From a virus: 27,676 bases of DNA. Positions within the stretch are counted from its first letter, which is position 1, and each line of letters begins with the position of its first letter. Below are positions 1-6,550 of the stretch, in pieces. The stretch lies in the IMG/VR virus record IMGVR_UViG_3300035179_000328, positions 1-27,676 of that record; one strand, written 5' to 3'. A program made the translations under genes and the position numbers. A model generated the notes under the pieces. It saw only the letters and a program-made list of their open reading frames with translations. It had not been told where the DNA came from and searched no databases.

Positions 1-127
1 GCAACAGGGATTCCTCAGCCTAAACTTGTTGGTGCACAGGCTGGAGCGGTGACTGGCAGCGAAGTGAACATGCAAGACTATTACAAAGTAATTAGCAGGA
101 TTCAATCAAGCCTCGAAGACACAGTGC
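1..127. repeat. Terminal direct repeat, left copy
   Basis: Bases 1-127 are identical to 27550-27676. Both copies lie inside the portal gene, in the same reading frame, so joining the ends restores one open gene. A repeat of exactly 127 bases matches a common assembler k-mer size, which points to a closed circular contig rather than a biological terminal repeat. A real short direct terminal repeat cannot be excluded from sequence alone. Confidence 0.95.
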
Positions 128-570
128 GTTGGGTCGTTGACAAACTCGCAGATTCAGGACAGTTAACGCTTATTAAAACTGCTTCAGACAAAGATGGCAA
201 AATTAAACAATTGTTTCACAAGGTTTTTAGCGATTACCGACATAGAACAGCCAGAACGTATGTGATAAAATGGAATAGCGCGTTTGAGTTGAGCGAGTTA
301 GATGAGGCGCGACTGCACGATCTTGAAGCGGCGGCTAACCAAAAGAAACTGGATTATATGACTGCGGATGAAGTGAGGGCTGAAAACAACTTGGATCCGT
401 TGCCGAATGGTGAAGGCGCAGGCTTGAAAAAGGCAAATTTGAACCTGTTTGGTGAAGGACAGAAGGGCAATCCTGACTTGACCACTAACGATAAATTTTT
501 AGTGATTGACTTGAACAGGAAGAGCAAAAATGTTGAGGGCAATACAAGCAGTTCAAACGTTCAGGGATAG
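1..570 (+). CDS. Portal protein, C-terminal part (continues from 26602)
   Basis: This is the C-terminal 189 residues of the portal protein, whose N-terminal part begins at 26602; the open frame enters at base 1. The whole protein, read across the circular join, is about 505 aa, a normal size for a portal. The portal forms the dodecameric channel at one capsid vertex through which DNA enters and leaves. The stretch GIPQPKLVGAQAGAVTGS, followed by NMQDYYKVISRIQ, resembles the conserved core of DUF1073-type (phage portal 3) proteins, where a GIPQ motif precedes a long helix. Near residue 110 of this part, DYMTADEVRAENNLDPLPNG is the typical 'TpNEvR...GL.P...GG' portal tail. The end overlaps the next gene by 41 bp. 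Family assignment is from motif memory; the role is well supported by terminase upstream and head genes downstream. Confidence 0.88.
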   Translation, partial: ATGIPQPKLVGAQAGAVTGSEVNMQDYYKVISRIQSSLEDTVRWVVDKLADSGQLTLIKTASDKDGKIKQLFHKVFSDYRHRTARTYVIKWNSAFELSELDEARLHDLEAAANQKKLDYMTADEVRAENNLDPLPNGEGAGLKKANLNLFGEGQKGNPDLTTNDKFLVIDLNRKSKNVEGNTSSSNVQG

Positions 571-853
571 CCGAACCCGCATCTTCATGGAGACGCCGCT
601 GACGTTCTTCAGCGCTCTTGACGAATGGCTATACGTCGAAATAAGCGACAGCCGACTTTGCGAGACTTGCAGGGCAAACGCGGGGATGGAAAACGGCGTT
701 TACCAAGGAAACCGTCTGAGACAGTTTTTCCCAAGTCTTGAGATTCTAGACGAGAACACGATAATGGTTAATGAACATCCTAATTGTCGATGCGTCTTAG
801 TAAGGATTGCGAAGGCGGAGGAGCTGTTCAAAAAAATAGTGTTTGAAGAGTGA
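530..853 (+). CDS. Short gpF-like minor head protein
   Basis: A 107-aa protein beginning inside the 3' end of the portal gene. It contains SRLCETCRANAG and, about 30 residues later, NEHPNCRCVLV, the Cys/His signature that ends phage Mu gpF-type head morphogenesis proteins (C-x2-C ... HPNCRC). Such proteins sit next to the portal and help assemble the head or carry DNA-ejection functions. Usual gpF proteins are several hundred residues, so only the C-terminal module is present here; there is no room for more because the portal overlaps the start. The ATG at 530 is the first start in the open frame. A second small protein with the same HPNCxC ending occurs at 11225-11440. Confidence 0.7.
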   Translation: MLRAIQAVQTFRDSRTRIFMETPLTFFSALDEWLYVEISDSRLCETCRANAGMENGVYQGNRLRQFFPSLEILDENTIMVNEHPNCRCVLVRIAKAEELFKKIVFEE

Positions 854-861
854 CGTGAAAA

Positions 862-2199
862 ATGAGTGAAGAAGAAAACGTTGTGTATCCTGGGCATGGA
901 CACGGTTTAGACGCTGACACAGTTGACCGTATGCATGCTAAAGAAATTTTGATGGAAGCGCGAAAGTGGGGTGGCGGCGGTTCTGAGTTGCATCCTGCTT
1001 CTTGGACTTGCCTAGTTCAGAAACCTGATCCCGCAGTTGAATATTATGAGGCTTACAAGAACATTGGGACAAAATACACGATTCTGAAACGGTATGATTT
1101 GGCTTATGACGTGATTCAAGCGGCTTTGGATGGTTTGACGAGTGGGAGAACATGGAAAGAAAAAGTATTTTTTAAAGGTAATTTTAGTTTATCGAATACA
1201 GTTATTTTGCCCTCTTACACAATTCTTGATTTACGTGCTGCCGAGTTGACTCTTAGCAACAATATAAATAAAGATGCCATACAAATACACGGAGATTATA
1301 TTGGTATTTTAGGTGGAATAATTGATGGAAATAAAGCAAATAATACAGACGGAAACGGTATTGCAGATGATGGTGTTACTCCGATTTATCGGCCTAGACT
1401 TTTAGATGTTGAAGTAAGGAATTTTGCAAAGAATGGCATAAAACTTTACAAACCTTATGTTAGTTGGCTTGCACGAAATGAAATACATGATAATGCACTT
1501 AGCGGTATTTATATAGCTAACCATATAGACAGAGGTAAATCAATAATAAATGATATATACTACAATGGAAAAGATGGATTTGAAATTGCACAAGGTGGTG
1601 GAATCCAAGACATAGGGAGCGCAATACTTGCTAATAACCAAAATGGAATAAACTGGAATGTTCATCAATCTGCACTTATTGGAACAAGACTTCAGGATAA
1701 CAGTGCTTCTCCTGTGAATACATATAGCAATATTAAAATTAGCCAATATGAAAATCAATTGATAGGTGTTAGGTGTGTAACAGAGTATTTTCCTCCTTAT
1801 CCCAAGTATGACTATGAGGAAATGAATCCAACAGCACCGAACGTTTTGACTGGAGTTAATTTTATAGGAAGTAGATTAGGAATACTTACAAATAGTTATG
1901 AGTTTATTCGTAAAGGCAATAGAATGTTTAAGTATGATACAGTAGGTTTCACTCAAATTAAGTCTGTAAATGAAGGAGTTGCAATATTTAGCGGAGACGG
2001 GTCGACAGGAGTTTTTTCAATCTCCCACGGTTTAGTAGGAGTTCCAAATTATATAAGTGTTGAAGAGGGTAGTTCAGCCGCTGGAACAGCCGAAATATCA
2101 TACATCGAAAGAACTTCTAATACCACAAATGTTTGGTTCAAAACTGCTCCAGTAAGTGGCTCAAACAATGTTATATTATTTTGGAAGGCTGAAATGTAA
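862..2199 (+). CDS. Beta-helix tailspike/receptor-binding protein
   Basis: 445 aa. The N-terminus has PGHGHGLDADTVDRMHA, a motif common at the start of virus tail-fibre modules. Residues about 125-300 show the repeating G-x-x-I/L...N-x-x-G-I pattern of a right-handed parallel beta-helix (pectate-lyase-like fold): IGILGGIIDGNKANNTDGNG, VEVRNFAKNGIKLY, NEIHDNALSGIYIANH, AILANNQNGINW. The last 75 residues form a separate small beta domain ending TAPVSGSNNVILFWKAEM. Such spikes bind or cleave host surface glycans. It is unusual to find it between the minor head protein and the protease rather than with tail genes. From about 1160 to 1990 the DNA becomes clearly richer in A+T (many ATA, AAT and TTA codons) than both sides, suggesting an exchanged module. 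Start ATG follows GTGACGTGA. No catalytic residues were assigned, so enzyme activity is not claimed. Confidence 0.75.
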   Translation: MSEEENVVYPGHGHGLDADTVDRMHAKEILMEARKWGGGGSELHPASWTCLVQKPDPAVEYYEAYKNIGTKYTILKRYDLAYDVIQAALDGLTSGRTWKEKVFFKGNFSLSNTVILPSYTILDLRAAELTLSNNINKDAIQIHGDYIGILGGIIDGNKANNTDGNGIADDGVTPIYRPRLLDVEVRNFAKNGIKLYKPYVSWLARNEIHDNALSGIYIANHIDRGKSIINDIYYNGKDGFEIAQGGGIQDIGSAILANNQNGINWNVHQSALIGTRLQDNSASPVNTYSNIKISQYENQLIGVRCVTEYFPPYPKYDYEEMNPTAPNVLTGVNFIGSRLGILTNSYEFIRKGNRMFKYDTVGFTQIKSVNEGVAIFSGDGSTGVFSISHGLVGVPNYISVEEGSSAAGTAEISYIERTSNTTNVWFKTAPVSGSNNVILFWKAEM

Positions 2200-2316
2200 A
2201 TGAGTTATGTTCCAACTTTAAACAGTGCAGACGCAACAAACATAACGGTCACTTTCATAACTGCGCCGCCAAGCGGAACAAACAATGTAGTGTTAAGATG
2301 GAGTGCGGAAGTTTAA
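2200..2316 (+). CDS. 38-aa orphan copy of the tailspike C-terminal end
   Basis: A 38-residue ORF starting directly after the tailspike stop (TAAATG). Its ending, TAPPSGTNNVVLRWSAEV, is clearly homologous to the last residues of the tailspike, TAPVSGSNNVILFWKAEM, while the first half (SYVPTLNSADATNITVTF) matches the alternating pattern of its preceding strand. It looks like the final two beta strands of a second spike tip. It could be a translated remnant left after module exchange, or a donor for spike-tip swapping. No own ribosome binding site is visible, so translation would depend on coupling to the gene before. Whether it is expressed is unknown. Confidence 0.55.
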   Translation: MSYVPTLNSADATNITVTFITAPPSGTNNVVLRWSAEV

Positions 2317-2332
2317 AAAGGAGAAAAACAAA

Positions 2333-2446
2333 ATGGGCTATTCAGACTATACCGACGTCGGCAAACTATTAAACCAAACATTCACAGCATCAACCAACCC
2401 CACAAACGACACCGTAACAGACTACATCAGCGACAGCGACAATTAA
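2333..2446 (+). CDS. 37-aa truncated connector-like protein
   Basis: ORF of 37 aa with a good ribosome binding site (AAAAGGAG, 11 bases before ATG). Its sequence, YSDYTDVGKLLNQTFTAST followed by NPTNDTVTDYISDSDN, resembles the N-terminus of short head-tail connector proteins, which begin with a Y-x-D/T-x-x-D-V segment, then T-F-x-x-S-T-x-P-T and a helix like V-x-x-I-x-x-A. The usual proteins continue for roughly another 60-100 residues; here a stop ends the gene in the middle of the first helix and the downstream frame does not continue the similarity. So it is either a decayed connector gene or a real mini-protein. The similarity is from pattern memory and is moderate. Confidence 0.5.
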   Translation: MGYSDYTDVGKLLNQTFTASTNPTNDTVTDYISDSDN

Positions 2447-2499
2447 ATTGTTTGGACAAACTTAAAGGTGAAATAAAAAAATTAAAGGTGAAACATAAA

Positions 2500-3546
2500 A
2501 TGTCAAAAACAGAAGCTGATAAAGTTGAGAAAAGAGGAAACCGCTGGTGCGTCGTACACTGCCACGGTGAACAGGCAGGCGAAATAATCAAATGTTTCGA
2601 CACTGAAGCTGAAGCATTAGCTATGCACCGCGCCATTGAAGCGGGCAAACACAGCGACACAAGAGATGACCCGCCGTTTGGCGACTACGAACACTTCGCT
2701 GATTGCGTAACTAAAAATTCGGGTAAAGGCGACCCTGCTGCTTACTGTGCAACAATTAAAAGGCAAATTTTAGGTGATATTGCACAGAGAAAAGTAGGCT
2801 TCGACAAGGCTCAACTAGACGACAAAATCTTGCTGGACGACAAAGACTTCTTAGTGATGCCCGCGGTGATAGCCAGCGAAATCGTGCATGAATATCCAGA
2901 GGGCATGGCGTATAAGCCCGGGGACGAACTGGAAAAAGCAGCGTGGACGGCTGAAGGCAGATGGGTAAAAATCCTATCGCACCCAGACAGCGCCTTATTA
3001 CAGAGAGTAACTGACATCTATGGCAAAATAGAAAACGTCAAATTCGCTAAAGACCTCTTAGAACCCAAAACTAAACGTCCAATGCGAAGAGGCATAAAAG
3101 CAGATATTAAATGGTTTAAAAACCGAGTGCCAGAAGACGTGATCACTAAAATTCGAGAAGGCACACTGCGAGACGTAAGCATAGGCTTCACCTACGAAGA
3201 AGACAAGACACCTGGAGAATGGAACGGCCAAAAATATGATTATGTGCAACGCAACATTTTCATTGACCACGTGGCTGCGCCAATAGAGGCGGGACGTTGC
3301 CCCGGGCCAGTCTGCGGAATCGCCGTTGACAGCGTAATTCAGAACGATAAGGAATGTCCCGTTTGCATTAGTATGAGGCAAGTGGGCTACACGGTTGCTG
3401 GATCTCGCTTGTACAAGCATTATGGTCCTGACGTGTTGGAAGTGATTGAAGGGCATCCTCTACTACAAATCAAACAAGACGACGAAGACTTAATAACTAA
3501 AAGTAGGCGAATCTTCAAAGAACTAAATGAAAGGTTACAAACGTAA
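2500..3546 (+). CDS. Putative prohead protease (DUF2213-type)
   Basis: About 348 aa. The start is set at ATG 2500, preceded at 2484-2491 by TAAAGGTG-like ribosome binding sequence; a TTG at 2452 in the same frame is less likely. The N-terminal 60 residues (NRWCVVHCHGEQAGE, then EAEALAMHRAIEAG) form a small Cys/His-containing module seen at the front of archaeal virus head genes, followed by FADCVTKNSGKGDPAAYC. The body fits DUF2213: residues around SIGFTYEE and FIDHVAAPIEAGRC match the conserved 'VSiGy ... DHvA.v..GR' pattern. In related prohead proteases the Ser and His of these two motifs are the catalytic pair; applying that here is inference. The position just upstream of scaffold, decoration and major capsid genes fits a capsid-maturation protease. 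A C-terminal extension with CPVC may be a separate domain. Confidence 0.7.
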   Translation: MSKTEADKVEKRGNRWCVVHCHGEQAGEIIKCFDTEAEALAMHRAIEAGKHSDTRDDPPFGDYEHFADCVTKNSGKGDPAAYCATIKRQILGDIAQRKVGFDKAQLDDKILLDDKDFLVMPAVIASEIVHEYPEGMAYKPGDELEKAAWTAEGRWVKILSHPDSALLQRVTDIYGKIENVKFAKDLLEPKTKRPMRRGIKADIKWFKNRVPEDVITKIREGTLRDVSIGFTYEEDKTPGEWNGQKYDYVQRNIFIDHVAAPIEAGRCPGPVCGIAVDSVIQNDKECPVCISMRQVGYTVAGSRLYKHYGPDVLEVIEGHPLLQIKQDDEDLITKSRRIFKELNERLQT

Positions 3547-3554
3547 CAGATATT

Positions 3555-3620
3555 CCACAAAATGATGTGGTACAGAACGTGAGTTCTGTCTAATCTAAAT
3601 TCTTCTCGTACAAGGCGAGA
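3555..3620 (+). promoter_or_regulatory. Three tandem RNA hairpins ahead of the scaffold gene
   Basis: The 110-bp gap between protease and scaffold genes holds three consecutive perfect hairpins on the + strand: CCACA/TGTGG (3555-3559 with 3566-3570), ACAGAAC/GTTCTGT closed by a GTGA (GNRA-type) tetraloop (3572-3578 with 3583-3589), and TCTCG/CGAGA (3604-3608 with 3616-3620). No T-run follows, so this is not an ordinary terminator. An mRNA stabiliser or processing site that raises capsid-gene output is a plausible role. Confidence 0.5.
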
Positions 3621-3656
3621 CTAAACAAACTGCCACAAAAAGGAAAGTGAAACAAA

Positions 3657-4142
3657 ACGTCAACAAACAATGAAAAGGCAAAAGCAGATTTTATACAAGC
3701 ATGCCTAAAAGACCATGACCAAGCATTATGCGAAAAAATGTGGAATGATTCAGTGGCTAAAACCGATGTTACAAAAGACCGTGACTTCGCAGAAGTTGTT
3801 CAAGAAAACGAAAAACTCAAAGTCAGGGTTGAACGCCTAGAAGCACAGCTTCGCCAAGACAACACGTTGCTACAGCGGGTTAATGACATGAAGAAAGCCG
3901 AGGACGACGCAAACAAAGAAAGACTGATTATTGACATCATGAATAACAGTCAATACACCAAAGACACTTTAATCTCTAAAACTTATGGCGATTTAAAAAC
4001 GATTGCTGACGCGTTGGAACACACTGAAAAACATTTTGCAAGCGTAGCCTCTGACTCTGAACAAATACGGCAGGCAAGACAGCCTAAACTCACTGTGGGC
4101 GAATGGGACAGCGAAAAGAAACAGTGGAAGGGAGGCAAATAG
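3657..4142 (+). CDS. Scaffold-like protein, apparent ACG start
   Basis: The first ATG in frame is at 3738 (134 aa), but the frame is open back to 3654 and the segment between reads like protein (STNNEKAKADFIQACLKDHD, then QALCEKMWND). A strong ribosome site, AAGGAAAGTGAAACAAA, sits immediately before an ACG at 3657, exactly where the other genes of this virus have ATG (compare GGTGAAACATAAA-ATG at 2500 and GAGGTGAAACACAAAC-ATG at 5551). The full product would be 161 aa. The middle, VQENEKLKVRVERLEAQLRQ, is coiled coil; the rest is charged and helical, ending LTVGEWDSEKKQWKGGK. Between protease and capsid genes, this is the expected place for an assembly scaffold. An ACG start or a single base change from ATG are both possible; initiation at 3738 remains an alternative. 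Confidence 0.65.
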   Translation, partial: TSTNNEKAKADFIQACLKDHDQALCEKMWNDSVAKTDVTKDRDFAEVVQENEKLKVRVERLEAQLRQDNTLLQRVNDMKKAEDDANKERLIIDIMNNSQYTKDTLISKTYGDLKTIADALEHTEKHFASVASDSEQIRQARQPKLTVGEWDSEKKQWKGGK

Positions 4143-4145
4143 TAA

Positions 4146-4598
4146 ATGACAACTCAAAGAGCAATGGTTAAACCCGTAAACGCAATAGTGCTTGATTCTC
4201 AAAACATGCATATTCAAACCATGAACATCGAAACAGCCACCAACATGTATGCTGGACGCTTAGTAAAAAGAGGCACAGGCGACCATGACATCATAGTGAA
4301 CACTGCCGCAGGCGCAGCCGTCGGTTGGCTAGGCTATGAACAAACAACCAAAAAACATAGACCCGCAACCGTAGACACCATCTACGCAGTCACCGCACAA
4401 GCAGCAATGTTATGGGGTCCTGGCATGATTATCCTCGGCACATTGGATACTGCAGCAACAGCCACAAAAGGAACACGATTAAAGGCTGGAGCAAACGGAA
4501 CATTGACAGGCGGCACAGTGGGCACAGACGAAATAGTAGCCATCGCTGAAGAAACAGGCACAAGCGGTTCAGATTGTCTAGTGAGGAGTCTGATCTAA
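4146..4598 (+). CDS. Putative capsid decoration protein
   Basis: 150 aa, Ala/Thr/Gly-rich and without long helices, consistent with a beta-rich small capsid protein. Segments such as GRLVKRGTGDHDI, AAGAAVGWLGYEQ and PGMIILGTLDTAATATKGTR, then VGTDEIVAIAEETG, follow the order seen in capsid stabilising or head-fibre proteins of the DUF2190 kind (a list of near-repeated beta motifs around a 'G-x-x-V ... A-x-x-G' core). It lies directly before the major capsid gene, 1 base from its start, the usual place for a decoration protein. The assignment rests on position and composition; no catalytic motif is present or expected. Confidence 0.6.
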   Translation: MTTQRAMVKPVNAIVLDSQNMHIQTMNIETATNMYAGRLVKRGTGDHDIIVNTAAGAAVGWLGYEQTTKKHRPATVDTIYAVTAQAAMLWGPGMIILGTLDTAATATKGTRLKAGANGTLTGGTVGTDEIVAIAEETGTSGSDCLVRSLI

Positions 4599-4599
4599 A

Positions 4600-5472
4600 A
4601 TGAACACTTTAAGATACGTTGGACACGACGAACCACTCACCACAGAGCAAGGACAATACATCATGGACAGAGTTGTCTACGCAGCACGCAGAGAACTTGT
4701 CGGCAGAAAATTGATGCCCATCCGCAAAATAGACGCTGGCGCACAAGTATTTGGGTATGACACTTTGACGGAAGCGGCAAACGCAGCGATAGACGTGGGT
4801 TGGCCCGGTAGAGAAACGCTTGACATCGTTAATCTTGCAAGAAGCACTGTTGCTATTCCCACAGTCCATAAAGAGTTCCAGATTAACAAACTTGACTTGG
4901 CAGCTAGTCGCATGAGTGGCACACCATTAAACACGACAACTGCTGAAAGTGCAGGCTACAAAGTGGGTTTAGAAGAGGATACGTTGCTAATTCTTGGCTA
5001 TTCGGCTGATGGCACAACCTATGACATAAACGGCTTATACAACTCTGCAAACAACACTAAAGCCGCCGCTGGCGATTGGGGAACAGAAGCCAACATTTCT
5101 ACAGACATAAACGGCGCAATCGCTTTACTGATGGAAGACAACATTTTTCCACCCTACAATCTTCTTCTAAATCCCACCCAATACAACGAGGCAGCAGACT
5201 TCATCGCAAACACTGCCGTGCCATATTTAACATGGATTAAAGAGCGCATTCAAGGCGAAATATACCCGTCAGCCACACTTACAGCGGGCACGGGCATGAT
5301 GACCAAGGCTAACCCCGTAGGCATGTTCGAGTTTGTCGTCGCAGAAGATTTGACGGTTGAAACGCAAGTGCTCAGCAAGAAAGAGGGCGAAAGCCTCTTC
5401 GGCAGAGTTTACGTGCGTGGATTGCCAGTCGTCTACGAGACAAATGCAATCTGCAAATTAACAGGTATATAG
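4600..5472 (+). CDS. Major capsid protein, encapsulin-like HK97 fold
   Basis: 290 aa. The N-terminus, YVGHDEPLTTEQGQYIMDRV, then YAARRELVGRKLMPI, strongly recalls encapsulin/linocin-type HK97-fold shell proteins, which begin with 'aPLt.eqw..id..v...a...l.gRkf...'. Downstream, VAIPTVHKEFQINKLDLAAS followed by VGLEEDTLLILGYSADGTTY and a GLYN segment matches their 'E.DlrdLd ... A..ED..i..G....gi.Gl' region, and YNLLLNPTQYNEA matches the 'y.Lvl.p..y..l' core strand. There is no long N-terminal delta domain, in keeping with a separate scaffold gene upstream. It forms the icosahedral shell. A T-rich terminator-like run follows it, as expected for a highly expressed gene at the end of a transcript. 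Confidence 0.82.
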   Translation: MNTLRYVGHDEPLTTEQGQYIMDRVVYAARRELVGRKLMPIRKIDAGAQVFGYDTLTEAANAAIDVGWPGRETLDIVNLARSTVAIPTVHKEFQINKLDLAASRMSGTPLNTTTAESAGYKVGLEEDTLLILGYSADGTTYDINGLYNSANNTKAAAGDWGTEANISTDINGAIALLMEDNIFPPYNLLLNPTQYNEAADFIANTAVPYLTWIKERIQGEIYPSATLTAGTGMMTKANPVGMFEFVVAEDLTVETQVLSKKEGESLFGRVYVRGLPVVYETNAICKLTGI

Positions 5473-5489
5473 GCACATTACTGTGGGTA

Positions 5490-5515
5490 CACCTGTTTTT
5501 TCCCCTTTTTTTTTA
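5490..5515 (+). terminator. T-tract terminator after the capsid gene
   Basis: After the major capsid stop, ACCTG is followed by six T, four C and nine T (5495-5513). Archaeal transcription ends at such U-tracts. A weak stem CAGGT/ACCTG (5462-5466 with 5490-5494) precedes it. It may be partial, reducing rather than stopping expression of downstream neck and tail genes. Confidence 0.55.
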
Positions 5516-5550
5516 GTTTCGACAACGCATGTTGGAGGTGAAACACAAAC

Positions 5551-5796
5551 ATGTCAAGTAAACCACGAAAAATAGTTAGAAAAATTGAATCAGACGAAAC
5601 AAAGCCGCTGGAACCATCCCATACTGAGACTGCAATAGTGGAAGAACCAAAACCAGTATCCAACACTGTCAAAGTCAAAGTTTTAACTGGCACAGTAAGT
5701 TGGGAAGGCACCCATTTTCAGAAAGGCGAAATTTTTGTAGTAAGCAGGGAAAAACTTGCGAAGTTTGACCTTCACGACATCCAAATTCTTGAATAA
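5551..5796 (+). CDS. Small structural protein with SH3-like C-terminus
   Basis: 81 aa with a strong ribosome binding site (GGAGGTGA, 5533-5540). The first 45 residues are charged, Pro/Glu-rich and probably disordered. The remainder (VKVKVLTGTVSWEGTHFQKG, then EIFVVSREKLAKFDLHDIQI) matches a small beta-barrel pattern frequent in viral capsid-associated proteins, where 'v.g.v...G..y..Gd.f.v....a..l' repeats. Location right after the capsid gene suggests a capsid-bound accessory or neck protein. No enzyme signature is present. Confidence 0.7.
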   Translation: MSSKPRKIVRKIESDETKPLEPSHTETAIVEEPKPVSNTVKVKVLTGTVSWEGTHFQKGEIFVVSREKLAKFDLHDIQILE

Positions 5797-6187
5797 ACTG
5801 CTGCGTCCTCTCTGGTGCGCTGGTAAACTTGGCAACTGTCCAAAAGGGCTTAAACGGTTCAGATTCACATGTTTATACTGTCGATACCGCAAAATATTTT
5901 ATGGTAAATGGAGTAAGCCGCCTTATTGGATAACCTACAATTACAAATCGAATATCTCAACAGTTCTCACCCGCACAATCATGATAGACGGCGTAAAATA
6001 TGAACTTGCAAGCGGCAGACTTTTCAAACGGACAGTTTCCCCTTTCTGCATGATTGACCCAAGAGGGCACTTCACAATGATTCGTTCCTCTTTAATCATG
6101 GTAATTGACAAAATCATGTGTTTAATAGGTTATAGGAAGCCTTTTCCAGAGTTCTGCGAGTTCCTCGCAAATTACCCAACATGGTGA
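5789..6187 (+). CDS. Unrecognised protein, Cys-rich N-terminus
   Basis: This frame stays open for about 130-143 codons and fills the gap between two clear genes, ending at a TGA that overlaps the ribosome site of the gene at 6194. The start is uncertain: TTG at 5789 overlapping the previous stop is chosen, TTG 5756 is possible, and the clearest ATG (5982, IDGVKYELASG) would give 68 aa. The N-terminal part has cysteines at WCAGKLGNC and TCLYCRY. Another frame over 5831-5940 also reads protein-like (ATVQKGLNGSDSHVYTVDTA then KYFMVNG), which raises the possibility of a frameshift or of two short genes. I do not recognise a family. Confidence 0.45.
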   Translation: MNKLLRPLWCAGKLGNCPKGLKRFRFTCLYCRYRKIFYGKWSKPPYWITYNYKSNISTVLTRTIMIDGVKYELASGRLFKRTVSPFCMIDPRGHFTMIRSSLIMVIDKIMCLIGYRKPFPEFCEFLANYPTW

Positions 6188-6193
6188 ATGTGA

Positions 6194-6550
6194 ATGGCAA
6201 CCGCAATAAAAAACATTCTGGAAGTAATAGCTAAAATACGAGAGGGCAATCTAAACCAGCTTGCCGCTTTAATGGATCAGCTTACTACTTTGCCCAGTTT
6301 GCTGGATGCGCTTGAAACGGAAGTGAACTTGAAAACTTCAGTTGATCTTCTTCAGGAACAAGTGGATAAACTGGAAAAAACTGTTAGTCAGTCGCAACGA
6401 GAATTGGCGAATAGAATGATGTTGGTGGAAGATTCGCTTAAGAAACAGACTGACCAGCTTTTTCGGAGCGATGAAGAGCATAAACAGATGGTTGAACACG
6501 TTCACAGTGTTTTAGGTCAACTTGAAGAATATTTGAGGAGACACACGTGA
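6194..6550 (+). CDS. Coiled-coil structural protein
   Basis: 118 aa, nearly all helical with heptad spacing of Leu and Val (LLDALETEVNLKTSVDLLQE, then QVDKLEKTVSQSQRELANRM). The start ATG follows GGTGAATGTGA. Its stop overlaps the GTG start of the fibre gene at 6547 by four bases (GTGA), so the two are translationally coupled. It probably trimerises as the stalk or chaperone of that fibre; this is inference from heptads and coupling. Confidence 0.7.
   Translation: MATAIKNILEVIAKIREGNLNQLAALMDQLTTLPSLLDALETEVNLKTSVDLLQEQVDKLEKTVSQSQRELANRMMLVEDSLKKQTDQLFRSDEEHKQMVEHVHSVLGQLEEYLRRHT

Noticed and set aside
1-127. Biological direct terminal repeat for packaging
   Set aside because: The length equals a common assembly k-mer and the repeat lies within the portal coding frame, so an assembly overlap of a circular molecule is the simpler explanation.
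2452-2499. TTG start giving a 16-residue extension of the protease gene
   Set aside because: The extension is Lys-rich and without similarity to the rest; ATG 2500 has a well-spaced AAAGGTGA site like other genes of this virus.
3058-3456. 132-codon antisense frame opposite the protease
   Set aside because: Shadow of the protease coding frame; composition is not protein-like and there is no upstream signal.
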